From assembly GCF_900105945.1 (NCBI RefSeq), contig NZ_FNSO01000004.1:496001-560000 (forward strand): 64,000 bases of DNA. Reading direction: 5' to 3'. Of the stretch, positions 63,522 through 64,000 are shown piece by piece. Under the pieces are notes generated by a model. That model did no database searches, was not told the origin of the DNA, and saw only the letters and a list, made by a program, of their open reading frames with translations. The DNA is from Amycolatopsis tolypomycina. GTDB taxonomy: Bacteria > Actinomycetota > Actinomycetes > Mycobacteriales > Pseudonocardiaceae. A program made the translations under genes and the position numbers. The number at the start of each line of letters is the position of its first letter. The first letter of the stretch is position 1.

Positions 63522-64000
63522 TCAGGCGTCCGCCACCCGGATCAGCAGGTCGGCGGCCAGCCGGAGCAGCTGCTGCTCCGTCGGCGAGAGCGTCGCTTCG
63601 AGCGCGCCGGCCAGCCAGCGTTCGCGTTGGGTGGTGTACCGGCGCAGCACGGCCAGGCCGTCCTCGGTGATGCTGACGCGCGACCGGCGCCCGTCATCGG
63701 GATCCGGTGTCCGCTCGATGTGGCCGCGGAGGTCGAGCGAGGCCAGGATGCGGGTGAGCGACTGCGGCTGCAGCCGTTCCGCTTCGGCCAGCTCGGTCGG
63801 CGTCTGCGTGCCGGCGCGGTAGAGCCGGCTCAGCACCGCGAGCACCGCCGGGCCGGGGATGTGCCGGTCCGCCTCGGCGCGCATCCGCCAGTTCAGCCGC
63901 CCGACGCCTTCGCGCACCCGCCGGGACAGGTCGGCGAGTTCGGCGTCCGCGGTGACCCGCGCGGCGGTCTCGTCAAGGGTCCGGGCCGGTTCGGTCTGCA
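63522..64000 (-). CDS. MarR family transcriptional regulator, 5' end at window edge
   Basis: About 159 residues visible. Winged helix-turn-helix: YRAGTQTPTELAEAERLQPQ and SLTRILASLDLRGHIERTPD, followed by RRSRVSITEDGLAVLRRY. The N-terminal helix reads back through QTEPARTLDETAARVTADAE to the edge. The last two window bases complete the second and third positions of an NTG codon directly before it, so the start codon probably spans the boundary. A GTG at 63917 is possible but would cut the N-terminal dimerisation helix. Confidence 0.85.
   Translation of the reverse strand, partial: QTEPARTLDETAARVTADAELADLSRRVREGVGRLNWRMRAEADRHIPGPAVLAVLSRLYRAGTQTPTELAEAERLQPQSLTRILASLDLRGHIERTPDPDDGRRSRVSITEDGLAVLRRYTTQRERWLAGALEATLSPTEQQLLRLAADLLIRVADA

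Overview
The window is about 70% G+C with very strong G/C bias at third codon positions, many GTG starts and ATGA/GTGA start-stop overlaps. Gene content (kdp operon with KdpF, acylphosphatase-smc-ftsY, single-subunit Ku, amt-glnK-glnD, PucR-type purine catabolism) and protein style point to a soil actinomycete of the Pseudonocardiaceae, most like Amycolatopsis. This is an inference from gene style, not from a marker gene; no rRNA or tRNA gene was found.

Layout. 1-1.8 kb: the end of a sugar/inositol-type dehydrogenase, a short tandem repeat, a decayed TetR/SRPBCC pair and a GNAT acetyltransferase. 1.8-3.6 kb: asparagine synthase. 3.6-11.6 kb: the high-affinity potassium system, a 27-codon membrane peptide gene, then kdpF-A-B-C and the sensor pair kdpD-kdpE, preceded by helically phased TCA(A)G repeats. 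11.6-13.1 kb: a complete IS701-type insertion sequence placed exactly in the CTAG that carried the stop codons of kdpE and its convergent neighbour. 13.1-22.9 kb: acylphosphatase, smc, a DUF3455 secreted protein, anmK plus a sodium:solute symporter, and ftsY. 22.9-24.6 kb: two paralogous small proteins (one broken) and a coiled-coil protein.

24.7-44.2 kb is a catabolic supercluster. IclR regulator/malate synthase/DUF6986 lyase-like protein and a dicarboxylate carrier lie beside a PucR regulator, a three-subunit xanthine dehydrogenase with an 8-oxoguanine deaminase, urate oxidase, 5-hydroxyisourate hydrolase, OHCU decarboxylase, allantoinase and allantoicase. Together they take purines through urate and allantoin to ureidoglycolate. 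Malate synthase can take up the glyoxylate. Ureidoglycolate lyase and urease are not in the window. 51.8-55.9 kb holds amt-glnK-glnD, the ammonium uptake and PII signalling unit, with a GlnR-like GAAAC-n6-GTAAC element upstream.

The rest is accessory metabolism and regulation: metY and a CoA-binding protein, VOC and SDR proteins, LysR, an ECF41-type sigma factor, a FhuF-like iron reductase with an RlmA-like methyltransferase, a TetR-controlled flavin monooxygenase operon, a membrane diguanylate cyclase, a TetR/SDR pair, Ku and a MarR regulator cut by the window end.

The most unusual item is at 60154-60441: five tandem copies of a complete six-codon ORF (Met-Arg-Asn-Arg-Glu-Ser-stop), each with its own Shine-Dalgarno sequence and differing only by synonymous or start-codon changes. 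Other recurring structure: convergent genes end in four-base CTAG/CTAA stop overlaps or in long near-perfect hairpins, and a 30-bp-period repeat family occurs at two convergent junctions 38 kb apart.
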